Shown here piece after piece: positions 1 through 7,007 of a stretch of DNA of 25,528 nt (position 1 is the first letter of the stretch; each line of letters begins with the position of its first letter). Under the pieces are notes generated by a model. The model searched no databases, was not told the origin of the DNA, and was given only the letters and a program-made list of their open reading frames with translations. Made by a program: the position numbers and the translations under genes. Origin of the DNA: a virus; the IMG/VR virus record IMGVR_UViG_3300020436_001107, positions 1-25,528 of that record, one strand, 5' to 3'.

Positions 1-1781
1 AAGAAAAAAAACTTGCTAACAAAGTTGCAAAATGTAAAACACCAGATGATGTAATTAAACTTGCAATTGAGATTTCTGGTTATCATAAAAAGAAATCAGA
101 AAAAGATAAAAAAGATGAATTAACTATTATTGTTCCTAATAATGCTCCTAAAAACGAAGATGAAGACTCTAACAACAATGAGGAGTCTTCATCTTCAGAT
201 TCAGATGTACAAGAAATTGATACTCAAAATGATAGTGATGAGTCTGATACAACAGATCAAAAAGATGCTGATGGTCAATCAGATGATAAAGAAAAAGAAG
301 ATGCACAAGGTCATGTTGGTGACAAGGGTGCAGGTCTTGGTGCTAAAGGTGACTTACTAAAATCTCATACTGATGGTGCGTATCAATCAGCAATGGATGG
401 TCATAATAATCACGATGCAAAAGATAGAAGTTATGTTAAGATGCCTTCTGGTCTTATCTTAAAAAATTTAATTATACCTTACAAAACTATATTATCAGAT
501 TTAAAAGAGCATTATAAAAATGATGGTCAAACCGCTAATGATTATATTGACTCTGAATATACTAAAATGTTTAATGATAACAAAAAAGTAGTTCAGTATA
601 TGGTAAAAGAATTCGAAATGAAAAAACAAGCAGATTTATATAAGAGAGCAAATATTTCTAAAACTGGTGTTCTTAATATGAGTCAGTTACATACTTACAA
701 ATACAATGATGACTTGTTTGCAAAAATAACTACTTTACCTGGTGCAACTAATCATGGAATGGTCATGTACGTTGATTGGTCTGGTTCGATGAGTGATAAC
801 ATGTCATTTACTTTAAAACAATTATACAACTTGATTTGGTTTTGTAACAGAACAAAGATACCATTTGTTGTTTATGCATTTTCTGATAGAGAGCATAGAA
901 GAGGTGATGATGTTAACTCTAGTCAAAAAGCAATAATCGGTGAAATGGATTTAGAGAATCTTAAATTATTAGAATTGTTTAGTTCTAATATGACTAAACA
1001 AGAACAAGAAGAGCAAATTAAAAACTGTATGAGAATGTGTTTTATGTGGAGTTACAGACATGATAGTACGTTTGAAGGTAGATATTTTGATATAAGTTAT
1101 GTAATGGACAAGTACAATTTAGGTGGTACGCCACTTAATCATACTATTGCGTGTGCAGCTCAACTCATTGAAGACTTTCAAATGAAAACTAAAGTTCAAA
1201 AAACAAATGTGATATTTTTAACTGATGGTGATAGTCATTATTCTAGTTACTATTTTGATTACAAAAAAAATTGGAAAGGTGATGATGAGTTTGGTCATGT
1301 CGACCTTCCTTATGATAATGACGTAGTTTACTCAGATAAAAAAAGAGGTGTCAAAATGGTTCAAGAAAATGGTGCGTATTACAGAGGTTGTAATCAGACT
1401 ATAACTCTTTTAAAGTTTCTTAAAAAACAAGTTCCTAATATTAATGTCGTTGGTTTCTTTATCGAAGGTAGAGGTAGACATGGTAGAGTTAACGTTGATA
1501 CTATTTGCAGAAAAATGGGTTGGTCTAGAGGTTCTGACGAGCAAAAGATTTTAGATGCACAAAAAAAACTAAGAAAAGAAAAAGTGTTAGTATGTAAGAC
1601 TCAAGGTTATGATGAGTACTATATCTTACCAAGAGGTCCTAAAAATTCAGATGAGGAAGAGACTCTTGAAATAGTTGAGGGTGCAAAATCGAATCAGATA
1701 CTAAAAGCATTCAAAAAAGCAAGTGGTGCTAAGACAGTAAATAGACAATTACTTAACAAATTCATAGATATGGTGGCGTAA
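1..1781 (+). CDS. cobT: CobT-like VWA-domain protein (5' truncated)
   Basis: The reading frame is open from base 3, so the gene starts upstream of the window; the ATG at 393 is internal. About 592 residues are visible. An N-terminal piece is followed by a very acidic Ser/Asp/Glu-rich linker (bases about 155-310), then a von Willebrand A domain with MIDAS elements: DWSGS at 774-788, a GGTPLNHT segment near 1120-1145 that supplies the Thr, and LTDGDS near 1219-1236. An acidic linker followed by a C-terminal VWA domain is the CobT arrangement, and the next gene is a CobS-like ATPase. Such pairs usually work together, the ATPase remodelling a target gripped by the VWA protein. In cobaltochelatase the third partner is CobN, which is not in this window, so a cobalt-insertion role is not shown. 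Family is fairly sure; substrate is unknown. Confidence 0.8.
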   Translation, partial: EKKLANKVAKCKTPDDVIKLAIEISGYHKKKSEKDKKDELTIIVPNNAPKNEDEDSNNNEESSSSDSDVQEIDTQNDSDESDTTDQKDADGQSDDKEKEDAQGHVGDKGAGLGAKGDLLKSHTDGAYQSAMDGHNNHDAKDRSYVKMPSGLILKNLIIPYKTILSDLKEHYKNDGQTANDYIDSEYTKMFNDNKKVVQYMVKEFEMKKQADLYKRANISKTGVLNMSQLHTYKYNDDLFAKITTLPGATNHGMVMYVDWSGSMSDNMSFTLKQLYNLIWFCNRTKIPFVVYAFSDREHRRGDDVNSSQKAIIGEMDLENLKLLELFSSNMTKQEQEEQIKNCMRMCFMWSYRHDSTFEGRYFDISYVMDKYNLGGTPLNHTIACAAQLIEDFQMKTKVQKTNVIFLTDGDSHYSSYYFDYKKNWKGDDEFGHVDLPYDNDVVYSDKKRGVKMVQENGAYYRGCNQTITLLKFLKKQVPNINVVGFFIEGRGRHGRVNVDTICRKMGWSRGSDEQKILDAQKKLRKEKVLVCKTQGYDEYYILPRGPKNSDEEETLEIVEGAKSNQILKAFKKASGAKTVNRQLLNKFIDMVA

Positions 1782-1820
1782 ATGATTGATATTACTAGCT
1801 TATTTGATCAGATTATATGG

Positions 1821-1850
1821 TTGACAATCAACACTATACTATGTTATTAT
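1821..1850 (+). promoter_or_regulatory. Candidate sigma70-type promoter before cobS
   Basis: TTGACA at 1821-1826 and TATTAT at 1845-1850 are separated by 18 bases, in one of the few intergenic gaps, 25 bases before the cobS start. The -35 box sits in a small inverted repeat (GTTGA-CAA-TCAAC, 1820-1832). A GAGAGGT ribosome-binding site follows the box. AT-rich DNA produces such matches by chance, so support is moderate. Confidence 0.45.
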
Positions 1851-1874
1851 TAATAATGAAAGAGAGGTTATATT

Positions 1875-3071
1875 ATGTTAACACCCAATAAACAAAAATT
1901 TATTGATGCTGCTTCAAAACATTTTGGAGTCGGTGCAATCGTTGGAAGAAACGAGATCAATGAGTTTGCAGCTAACAATGGATTTTCAAATCCTAGTTGG
2001 TTCAAGAAACCTACTTACAAAGTAGGTCATGGTAAATATCAATTACCAACGGATAATGCTGATGCTAATGTTGAGACTAAGGAAGTTTCGCAATCAGCTG
2101 TTTCTAACAATACTGACAATGCAATGTCAGTTAATTTAATTGCCACAAACGCAGGTTCTGAGAAGTTAGTACCTTCTAAGTTTAAAGGATTTGTACCTTG
2201 GGGTCATTACTCTACAATCAATCAGATTGTAAAGTCTGGTATGTTCTACCCAGTTTTCATTACAGGTTTATCTGGTAATGGTAAAACTCTTATGGTTGAA
2301 CAAGTTCACGCTGCTAGTAACAAAGACTTAATCAGAGTCAATATTACAATTGAAACTGACGAAGATGATTTGTTAGGTGGTTTCAGACTTGTAAATGGTG
2401 AGACTAAGTTTGTTCCTGGCCCTGTGGTCGAGGCAATGGAAAAAGGTTGTACTTTGTTACTTGACGAGTGTGACCTAGGTTCTAACAAGTTAATGTGTTT
2501 GCAACCAGTATTAGAAGGTAAAGGTGTTTATCTTAAAAAAGTTAACAAATGGATTACGCCAAAAGCTGGATTTAATATTATTGCGACAGCGAATACCAAA
2601 GGTAAAGGTTCAGAGGATGGTAGATTTATCGGTACGAATGTTTTGAACGAAGCATTTTTAGAAAGATTTGCTATCACAATCGAACAACCTTATGCTAACA
2701 AAAAGACCGAAGAGAAGATTATACTTGGGTCTATGGACAAGTATGGTAAGTCTGATAAGAAGTTTGCACAAAACTTATGTACTTGGGCAGAGGTTATTAG
2801 AAAAACTTTTTACGATGGTGGTGTAGATGAAATTATATCTACTAGAAGACTTGACCACATTGTAAAAGCATTTTCTATCTTTGGTGATAAAATGAAAGCA
2901 ATCGAGTTATGTGTTGCTAGATTTGATGATGATACTAAAGAGTCATTCTTAAATCTTTACACTAAGATTGATGCTGGAGTTACAGTTGACTCTTTAAACT
3001 CTGATACTCAAACTCAAGTTGAAGAGGACGAAAAAGAGCCAGAGGAAGAGGACGCTGTCTCTACTATCTAA
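1875..3071 (+). CDS. cobS: CobS-like MoxR-type AAA+ ATPase
   Basis: This 398-residue protein has Walker A GLSGNGKT at 131-138, Walker B LLLDEC at 194-199, and the ATANTKGKGSEDGRF segment typical of CobS/MoxR ATPases. Residues 1-60 form a small N-terminal domain; a hydrophilic linker (60-100) leads into the ATPase. The C-terminus is strongly acidic (about 375-395). It closely resembles the CobS homologue that is a common gene of T4-like cyanophages and Pelagibacter myophages. ATP-driven remodelling by a ring-shaped oligomer is the expected activity, with the VWA protein just upstream as likely partner. Whether the phage protein serves cobaltochelatase is unproven. The ATG at 1875 is preceded by GAGAGGT. 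Confidence 0.88.
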   Translation: MLTPNKQKFIDAASKHFGVGAIVGRNEINEFAANNGFSNPSWFKKPTYKVGHGKYQLPTDNADANVETKEVSQSAVSNNTDNAMSVNLIATNAGSEKLVPSKFKGFVPWGHYSTINQIVKSGMFYPVFITGLSGNGKTLMVEQVHAASNKDLIRVNITIETDEDDLLGGFRLVNGETKFVPGPVVEAMEKGCTLLLDECDLGSNKLMCLQPVLEGKGVYLKKVNKWITPKAGFNIIATANTKGKGSEDGRFIGTNVLNEAFLERFAITIEQPYANKKTEEKIILGSMDKYGKSDKKFAQNLCTWAEVIRKTFYDGGVDEIISTRRLDHIVKAFSIFGDKMKAIELCVARFDDDTKESFLNLYTKIDAGVTVDSLNSDTQTQVEEDEKEPEEEDAVSTI

Positions 3072-3082
3072 AAAATTTATTT

Positions 3083-3113
3083 TAGGGGTTGACTTTTTGA
3101 AGGTCAATCCCTA
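3083..3113 (+). terminator. Hairpin between cobS and hsp20
   Basis: TAGGGGTTGAC (3083-3093) pairs with GTCAATCCCTA (3103-3113) as an 11-bp stem with one G-T wobble and a 9-base loop. No U-tract follows; the late promoter box starts at once. It could terminate cobS transcription or protect a 3' end. Confidence 0.5.
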
Positions 3114-3121
3114 TATAAATA
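3114..3121 (+). promoter_or_regulatory. T4-type late promoter before hsp20
   Basis: TATAAATA is an exact match to the -10 element read by the T4 late sigma factor gp55 with clamp-bound gp33; the continuation AATAAT is also late-promoter-like. The expected start of transcription near 3128 leaves a leader of about 55 bases containing the hsp20 ribosome-binding site. Confidence 0.75.
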
Positions 3122-3184
3122 ATAATGACATGCTCATAAGAGGTGTCAAAATTAAACTTTGCTTAAAATAAGGAGGTACTAATC

Positions 3185-3613
3185 ATGACCAATCTAAGCA
3201 TATTCAATCAATTAAGACCATTCTCAGTAGGATTTGACGACATGTTCGATCATTTCGACTCAATGGTAAGTATGGCACCAAGTAACTATCCACCATACAA
3301 CATAGTAAAAACTGATAAGAATAGTTACAATGTAGAAATCGCACTAGCTGGTTTCAACAAAAAAGATATATCAGTTGAAGTAGAGAATGGTATATTAACC
3401 ATCGAGTCTATCAAAGATAAAGATACAAAAGAAGTTGAAGACAATGATGGTGTCTTGCACAAAGGTATATCTAAAAGATACTTTAAAAAACAATTTACAA
3501 TTGCAAAAGATGTAAAAGTAAATGGGGCTGAATTAAAAGACGGTCTTTTAAAAGTGTCTATGGAAAGAATTATACCAGAGGCAATGAAACTAAAACAAAT
3601 TACTGTTAAGTAA
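3185..3613 (+). CDS. hsp20: Small heat-shock protein, Hsp20 / alpha-crystallin family
   Basis: This 142-residue protein is of normal length for the family. The alpha-crystallin domain runs from about 38 to 130 and includes YNVEIALAGFNKKDISVEVE, then NGILTIE, a KRYFKKQFTIAKDV strand and GAELKDGLLKVSMER. The C-terminal KLKQITVK resembles the IxI/V tail that docks onto neighbouring dimers. Members are ATP-independent chaperones; in marine T4-like phages an hsp20 is a common gene, presumed to help fold virion or replication proteins. A strong AAGGAGGT site at 3171-3178 precedes the ATG. The gene has its own exact late promoter and its own terminator, so it appears to be expressed alone and late. 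Confidence 0.95.
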   Translation: MTNLSIFNQLRPFSVGFDDMFDHFDSMVSMAPSNYPPYNIVKTDKNSYNVEIALAGFNKKDISVEVENGILTIESIKDKDTKEVEDNDGVLHKGISKRYFKKQFTIAKDVKVNGAELKDGLLKVSMERIIPEAMKLKQITVK

Positions 3614-3631
3614 TATAACCTAAAAAAAGAT

Positions 3632-3661
3632 AAAAGAGGGGTTGACAACGACCCCTCTTTT
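3632..3661 (+). terminator. Intrinsic terminator after hsp20
   Basis: AAAAGAGGGG (3632-3641) and CCCCTCTTTT (3652-3661) form a perfect 10-bp stem around a 10-base loop, with a T-rich tail that continues into TTTTGTTGT. It lies 19 bases after the hsp20 stop codon. Confidence 0.88.
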
Positions 3662-3671
3662 GTTGTATCTT
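3642..3671 (+). promoter_or_regulatory. Possible sigma70-type promoter overlapping the terminator
   Basis: TTGACA (3642-3647), exactly in the terminator loop, is followed after 18 bases by TATCTT (3666-3671), with the next start codon at 3686. Spacing matches the candidate at 1821-1850. The -10 match is imperfect. Confidence 0.3.
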
Positions 3672-3685
3672 GAGCTTTATATATT

Positions 3686-3862
3686 ATGAAAGTACATGGT
3701 CGTCAACAAGTTGATTCAGAAACTAGAAAACAACTTACATCTATAGAAAAAAAGTTAGACAAGTTAGATACAAAACTTGATAAACATATTGATGAGATAT
3801 GGACGGTGTATAAACCTATAAAGAAACTATTAGAAAAATTAGAGAGATTTAAATTATGGTAA
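3686..3862 (+). CDS. Small coiled-coil protein
   Basis: This 58-residue frame begins MKVHGRQQVDSE and continues with Leu/Ile at heptad spacing (LTSIEKKLDKLDTKLDKHI), then a Trp-containing stretch and a Lys/Leu/Glu-rich helix to the stop. It fills the gap between the hsp20 terminator and the next gene and overlaps that gene's ATG (3856) by 7 bases, as other neighbours in this genome do. No strong ribosome-binding site is visible. No family is recognised; an oligomerising or adaptor role is possible but unproven. Confidence 0.55.
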   Translation: MKVHGRQQVDSETRKQLTSIEKKLDKLDTKLDKHIDEIWTVYKPIKKLLEKLERFKLW

Positions 3863-4449
3863 AAGTATTCGATTTAGAACCAGGTGGTTTAAAAGATGGT
3901 GGACAAGCTAAACTTAATGAGGAAGAGTCTGCCAAGTTCAACAAAGAACAAGAATTAAAAAAGAAACACGAAGAGACTAACAAAGGTCTTGGTATAGAAT
4001 TAAGAAATAAAATATCTGCGCCTATAATGCGTGTAGAATTTCCTAATGAGATATTAGAAGAAATAAAGGATGGTATTGGTAATCCTACAGATGAATTTAG
4101 AAACAATTTAGAAAACATTTTTAAACAAATTGCTAAAACATTTCTGAAAAAAACTTACACACTAGAAAAACAATTAAAGATAGATTTTAGATTATATCAA
4201 AACAATTCTAATGATATCTACGAGCATAAATTAAAAGCATTGTTTTTTACAGATGGTGGTGGTTTATTTAATTTAAAATGGGCAGATGATATAAAAGATC
4301 ATCCATTAAGACCTTCTAACAATGAAGACGTAACTACAGAGCCAGGTGTACTAATAATATATCCTAGTTATGTAAAATTTAATAAAACACCTACAGATGA
4401 TTATCTAGAAAAATCACCTGTCATAGAAATAGGTGTTGATTATGAGTGA
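3856..4449 (+). CDS. Unknown protein, possibly a degenerate 2OG-Fe(II) oxygenase fold
   Basis: The protein has 197 residues. Residues 15-45 are highly charged and probably helical. From residue 56 the order of elements resembles the phage-type 2-oxoglutarate/Fe(II) oxygenases: a PIMRVEFPNEILEEIKD opening, a YEHKLKALFFT segment (122-132) where the HxD strand would lie, and EPGVLIIYPSYVKF (162-175) where the family has a PG.L..FPS..PH segment. The distal His and the 2OG-binding Arg are not evident: VKF replaces the PH region and the last strand has no Arg. It is either catalytically dead, a structural relative, or an unrelated unknown. It overlaps the next gene by 8 bases. Confidence 0.7.
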   Translation: MVKVFDLEPGGLKDGGQAKLNEEESAKFNKEQELKKKHEETNKGLGIELRNKISAPIMRVEFPNEILEEIKDGIGNPTDEFRNNLENIFKQIAKTFLKKTYTLEKQLKIDFRLYQNNSNDIYEHKLKALFFTDGGGLFNLKWADDIKDHPLRPSNNEDVTTEPGVLIIYPSYVKFNKTPTDDYLEKSPVIEIGVDYE

Positions 4450-4753
4450 TAGTATTTACAGGTATAGTGAAGATAAAATTTTAAAAGAATTAAAAGAGTA
4501 TATTGACAGTACCTATAAACAGCACTATTCAAAAAATAAATTTCAAGCAACAGAGTTTATTATGGATAGTGGACACGGTGAGGGATTCTGTATTGGGAAC
4601 ATTATGAAATACGCTCAGCGTTTTGGAAAAAAAGATGGCAAGAATAGAAAAGACTTGCTAAAAGTAATACATTATGGTATAATGGCATTACATAATTTAG
4701 ATAATGGAGAAGTGAAAGATGAAACTAAGCAACGAGACCATTGGGGTTCTTAA
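4442..4753 (+). CDS. DUF3310 family protein
   Basis: This 103-residue protein contains the DUF3310 signature: GFCIGNIMKYAQRFGKK (48-64), followed by KDLLKVIHYGIMALHNL (70-86). The family is widespread in phages, often near nucleotide or replication genes; it has sometimes been labelled a nucleotide kinase without firm evidence. I chose the ATG at 4442 over the in-frame GTG at 4433 because AGGTG (4431-4435) is then placed as a ribosome-binding site. It overlaps both neighbours and directly precedes the sliding clamp, suggesting co-translation with the replisome genes. Confidence 0.75.
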   Translation: MSDSIYRYSEDKILKELKEYIDSTYKQHYSKNKFQATEFIMDSGHGEGFCIGNIMKYAQRFGKKDGKNRKDLLKVIHYGIMALHNLDNGEVKDETKQRDHWGS

Positions 4754-5393
4754 AAACTTTGGTAGTGTAAATCAAAATTTAGTTATCAAAGAAGGCAACA
4801 CCCTAACTACAATGTCAGCAATGAAAAACATTGTAGCGAAAGCAGATGTTGGTGAGACATTTCCTAAAGAAGTAGCGATATATGATTTGAATGAATTCTT
4901 ATCATCACTATCACTATTTACTCAACCAGTTCTTGACTTTCAAGATCAATACATGACAATGAAAGATGAGGGTTCAAAAGCAACTCTTAAATATTGGTAT
5001 TCTGACCCAAGTGTTGTAACAAGTCCTAGTAAGATGATTACAATGCCGAGTGAGGATGTTAAACTTACTTTATCAAGTGAAGACATAGAAAAACTAAAAA
5101 GAGCAGCTAGTGTCGTTCAAGCACCCGATATGGTTCTTGAAAAAACTGATAGTGGATGTTCTTTGATGGTTTGTGATAAGAAAAATAATACTGCTAATAA
5201 TTATGCAATAGATGTAGATTGTGTTTCTAGTGCTAAATCATTTAAGTTCTTTTTCAAAGTAGAGAATATGAAATTATTACCTGGTACATATGACATTGTT
5301 ATATCGTCAAAAAATATCAGTAATTTTAAAAACTCTTCAAAGAATATTGAATATTGGATTGCATTAGAACCTGAATCAACATATGAGGCATAA
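4719..5393 (+). CDS. gp45: Sliding clamp (T4 gp45-like)
   Basis: At 224 residues the protein is close to T4 gp45 (228). It opens MKLSNETIGVLKNF, the normal clamp start, and keeps the family segments NLVIKEGNTL, the FLSSLSLF connector, and the C-terminal EYWIALEPESTYEA strand. The trimeric ring tethers gp43 to DNA; in T4 it also activates late transcription with gp33 and gp55, which fits the late promoter box seen here. GGAG (4707-4710) lies 8 bases before the ATG. The order gp45-gp44 is as in T4. Confidence 0.95.
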   Translation: MKLSNETIGVLKNFGSVNQNLVIKEGNTLTTMSAMKNIVAKADVGETFPKEVAIYDLNEFLSSLSLFTQPVLDFQDQYMTMKDEGSKATLKYWYSDPSVVTSPSKMITMPSEDVKLTLSSEDIEKLKRAASVVQAPDMVLEKTDSGCSLMVCDKKNNTANNYAIDVDCVSSAKSFKFFFKVENMKLLPGTYDIVISSKNISNFKNSSKNIEYWIALEPESTYEA

Positions 5394-5395
5394 TT

Positions 5396-6331
5396 ATGGA
5401 AACATTTCTGTGGGTCGAGAAGTATCGACCAAAGACAGTAGATGAATGTATATTACCTACTGAACTAAAGAAAACTTTTACAGAGTTTGTAAAAGATAAA
5501 CACATACCTAATCTTATTTTATCTGGTTCTGCTGGAACTGGCAAAACTACTATTGCAAAAGCAATGGTGGAAGAGATTGGTTCTACTTGGATGTTGATAA
5601 ATGGTTCTGAGGAATCTGGTATAGATGTTCTACGTACAAAAATCAAAAACTTTGCATCAACTGTATCACTAGAAGGTGGACGTAAGTATATAATTCTAGA
5701 TGAGGCAGATTATCTTAATCCTCAATCTACACAACCTGCGTTGCGTGGATTTATGGAAGAGTTTCATAAAAACTGTGGTTTCATATTAACTTGTAATTAC
5801 AAGAATAGATTAATAGAACCTTTACAATCTAGATGTTCTAATATTGATTTTACAATAAGGAATGGTGAGAGAATAAAACTTGCTAAATCTTTTTTTGAAA
5901 GAGTACAAGATATTCTTGATCAAGAACAAATAAAGTTTGAACCAAAGGCAATCGCTGAACTTATAAATAAATATTTTCCCGATTGGCGAAGATGCTTAAA
6001 TGAATTACAAAGGTATTCCTCATCTGGTCAAATAGATGCAGGTATACTTGTAAATCTTTCAAGCGAGAATATAAAAGAGCTTGTTGGTTTTATGAAAGCA
6101 AAAGAGTTTACCAATGTTCGTAAATGGATTGTTAATAATTTAGATAATGACCCATCAAGAATTTTTAGAACAATTTATAATTCTTTATATGACAATTTAG
6201 ACCATAGCACAATACCACATGCAGTTGTTATTATTGCAGATTATCAATATAAATCTGCATTTGTAGCAGATCAAGAAATAAACATGTTGGCGTGTATGAC
6301 TGAATTAATGTCTCAAGTAAAGTTTAAATAA
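5396..6331 (+). CDS. gp44: Clamp loader large subunit (T4 gp44-like AAA+ ATPase)
   Basis: The protein has 311 residues (T4 gp44: 319). WVEKYRPKTVDECILP opens it, as in RFC/gp44 proteins. Walker A is GSAGTGKT (44-51), Walker B is IILDEAD (99-105), sensor 1 lies around LTCNYKN (131-137) and the SRC arginine-finger motif is at 145-147. The C-terminal helical collar follows. With gp62 it loads gp45 onto primer ends using ATP. It starts two bases after the gp45 stop. In T4 gp62 follows directly; here three metabolic genes come between. Confidence 0.96.
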   Translation: METFLWVEKYRPKTVDECILPTELKKTFTEFVKDKHIPNLILSGSAGTGKTTIAKAMVEEIGSTWMLINGSEESGIDVLRTKIKNFASTVSLEGGRKYIILDEADYLNPQSTQPALRGFMEEFHKNCGFILTCNYKNRLIEPLQSRCSNIDFTIRNGERIKLAKSFFERVQDILDQEQIKFEPKAIAELINKYFPDWRRCLNELQRYSSSGQIDAGILVNLSSENIKELVGFMKAKEFTNVRKWIVNNLDNDPSRIFRTIYNSLYDNLDHSTIPHAVVIIADYQYKSAFVADQEINMLACMTELMSQVKFK

Positions 6332-6347
6332 GATAAATAATGAGTCT

Positions 6348-7007
6348 ATGATGCAAAAAAACGAATGGCATGTCGTCACAGAGTTTGAAAAAAAGATTGC
6401 AGAATTCTTTGGAGCACCTTACGCAGTAGCAACGGATTGTTGCACAAATGCTCTTGAGCTTTGTTTAAGATTAGAAAAAAATAAAAAGTCTAAAGAAGTC
6501 AAATCAATAACTGTACCTTTTAACACTTACATTTCTGTTCCTAATATGTTAATTAAAAATGATTGGCGTTTTCAATGGGGCGATGTTAGATGGCATGAGT
6601 ATTATTATTTAACAAAAGAAATAATTGATGCAGCTGTACATTGGAAGAAAAATGGTTATGTGCCAGGTACCAAAATGTGTTTAAGTTTCTTTTATAGAAA
6701 ACATTTAAGTACAGACAGAGGTGGTATGATTCTTTTAGATAATAAAGAAGATGCTGAACTGTTAAGGTTAATGTGTTATGATGGCAGGTCAAGATCAAGT
6801 GTGCCATGGAATGAACAATATATAAGTGTGTTTGGTTATCATTATTATATGACACCACACAAAGCAAAAATAGGATTAAAAAATTTTGAAAAGGTAAAAG
6901 ACATACCTCGTAAAGAAAAGAATTGGGATTGGTACCCAGACATTCACGAGCTACCTGTCTTTAAACAATTTGGTAATGATGAGAAGTTTAGTATTAGTAC
7001 AAAGTAA
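6348..7007 (+). CDS. Shortened DegT/DnrJ/EryC1-type aminotransferase
   Basis: This is a fold-type I PLP protein of the sugar-aminotransferase family, 219 residues against the usual 360-400. Visible family elements are FEKKIAEFFGAPYAVATDCCTNAL (14-37), the VPFNTYISVPN segment (56-66), the DAA motif (94-96; Asp contacts the PLP ring nitrogen), and SFFYRKHLSTDRGG (113-126), where Lys118 aligns with the PLP-binding lysine. About 60 residues between VPFNTY and DAA, and most of the small C-terminal domain, are missing. It may work on a nucleotide-sugar amine in a reduced form or have changed role. Start is ATG 6348 or 6351. It overlaps the next gene by 32 bases. Confidence 0.82.
   Translation: MMQKNEWHVVTEFEKKIAEFFGAPYAVATDCCTNALELCLRLEKNKKSKEVKSITVPFNTYISVPNMLIKNDWRFQWGDVRWHEYYYLTKEIIDAAVHWKKNGYVPGTKMCLSFFYRKHLSTDRGGMILLDNKEDAELLRLMCYDGRSRSSVPWNEQYISVFGYHYYMTPHKAKIGLKNFEKVKDIPRKEKNWDWYPDIHELPVFKQFGNDEKFSISTK

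Noticed and set aside
130-360. 76-residue frame rich in Met, Lys and Leu
   Set aside because: It lies out of frame inside the truncated CobT-like gene, whose acidic linker explains its odd composition.
1782-1853. 23-residue hydrophobic frame starting MIDITSLF
   Set aside because: No ribosome-binding site, and it covers the candidate promoter before cobS; composition is what AT-rich spacer would give.
6332-6339. GATAAATA before the aminotransferase as a late promoter
   Set aside because: The predicted transcript start falls at the start codon with no leader; the match is probably chance in AT-rich DNA.
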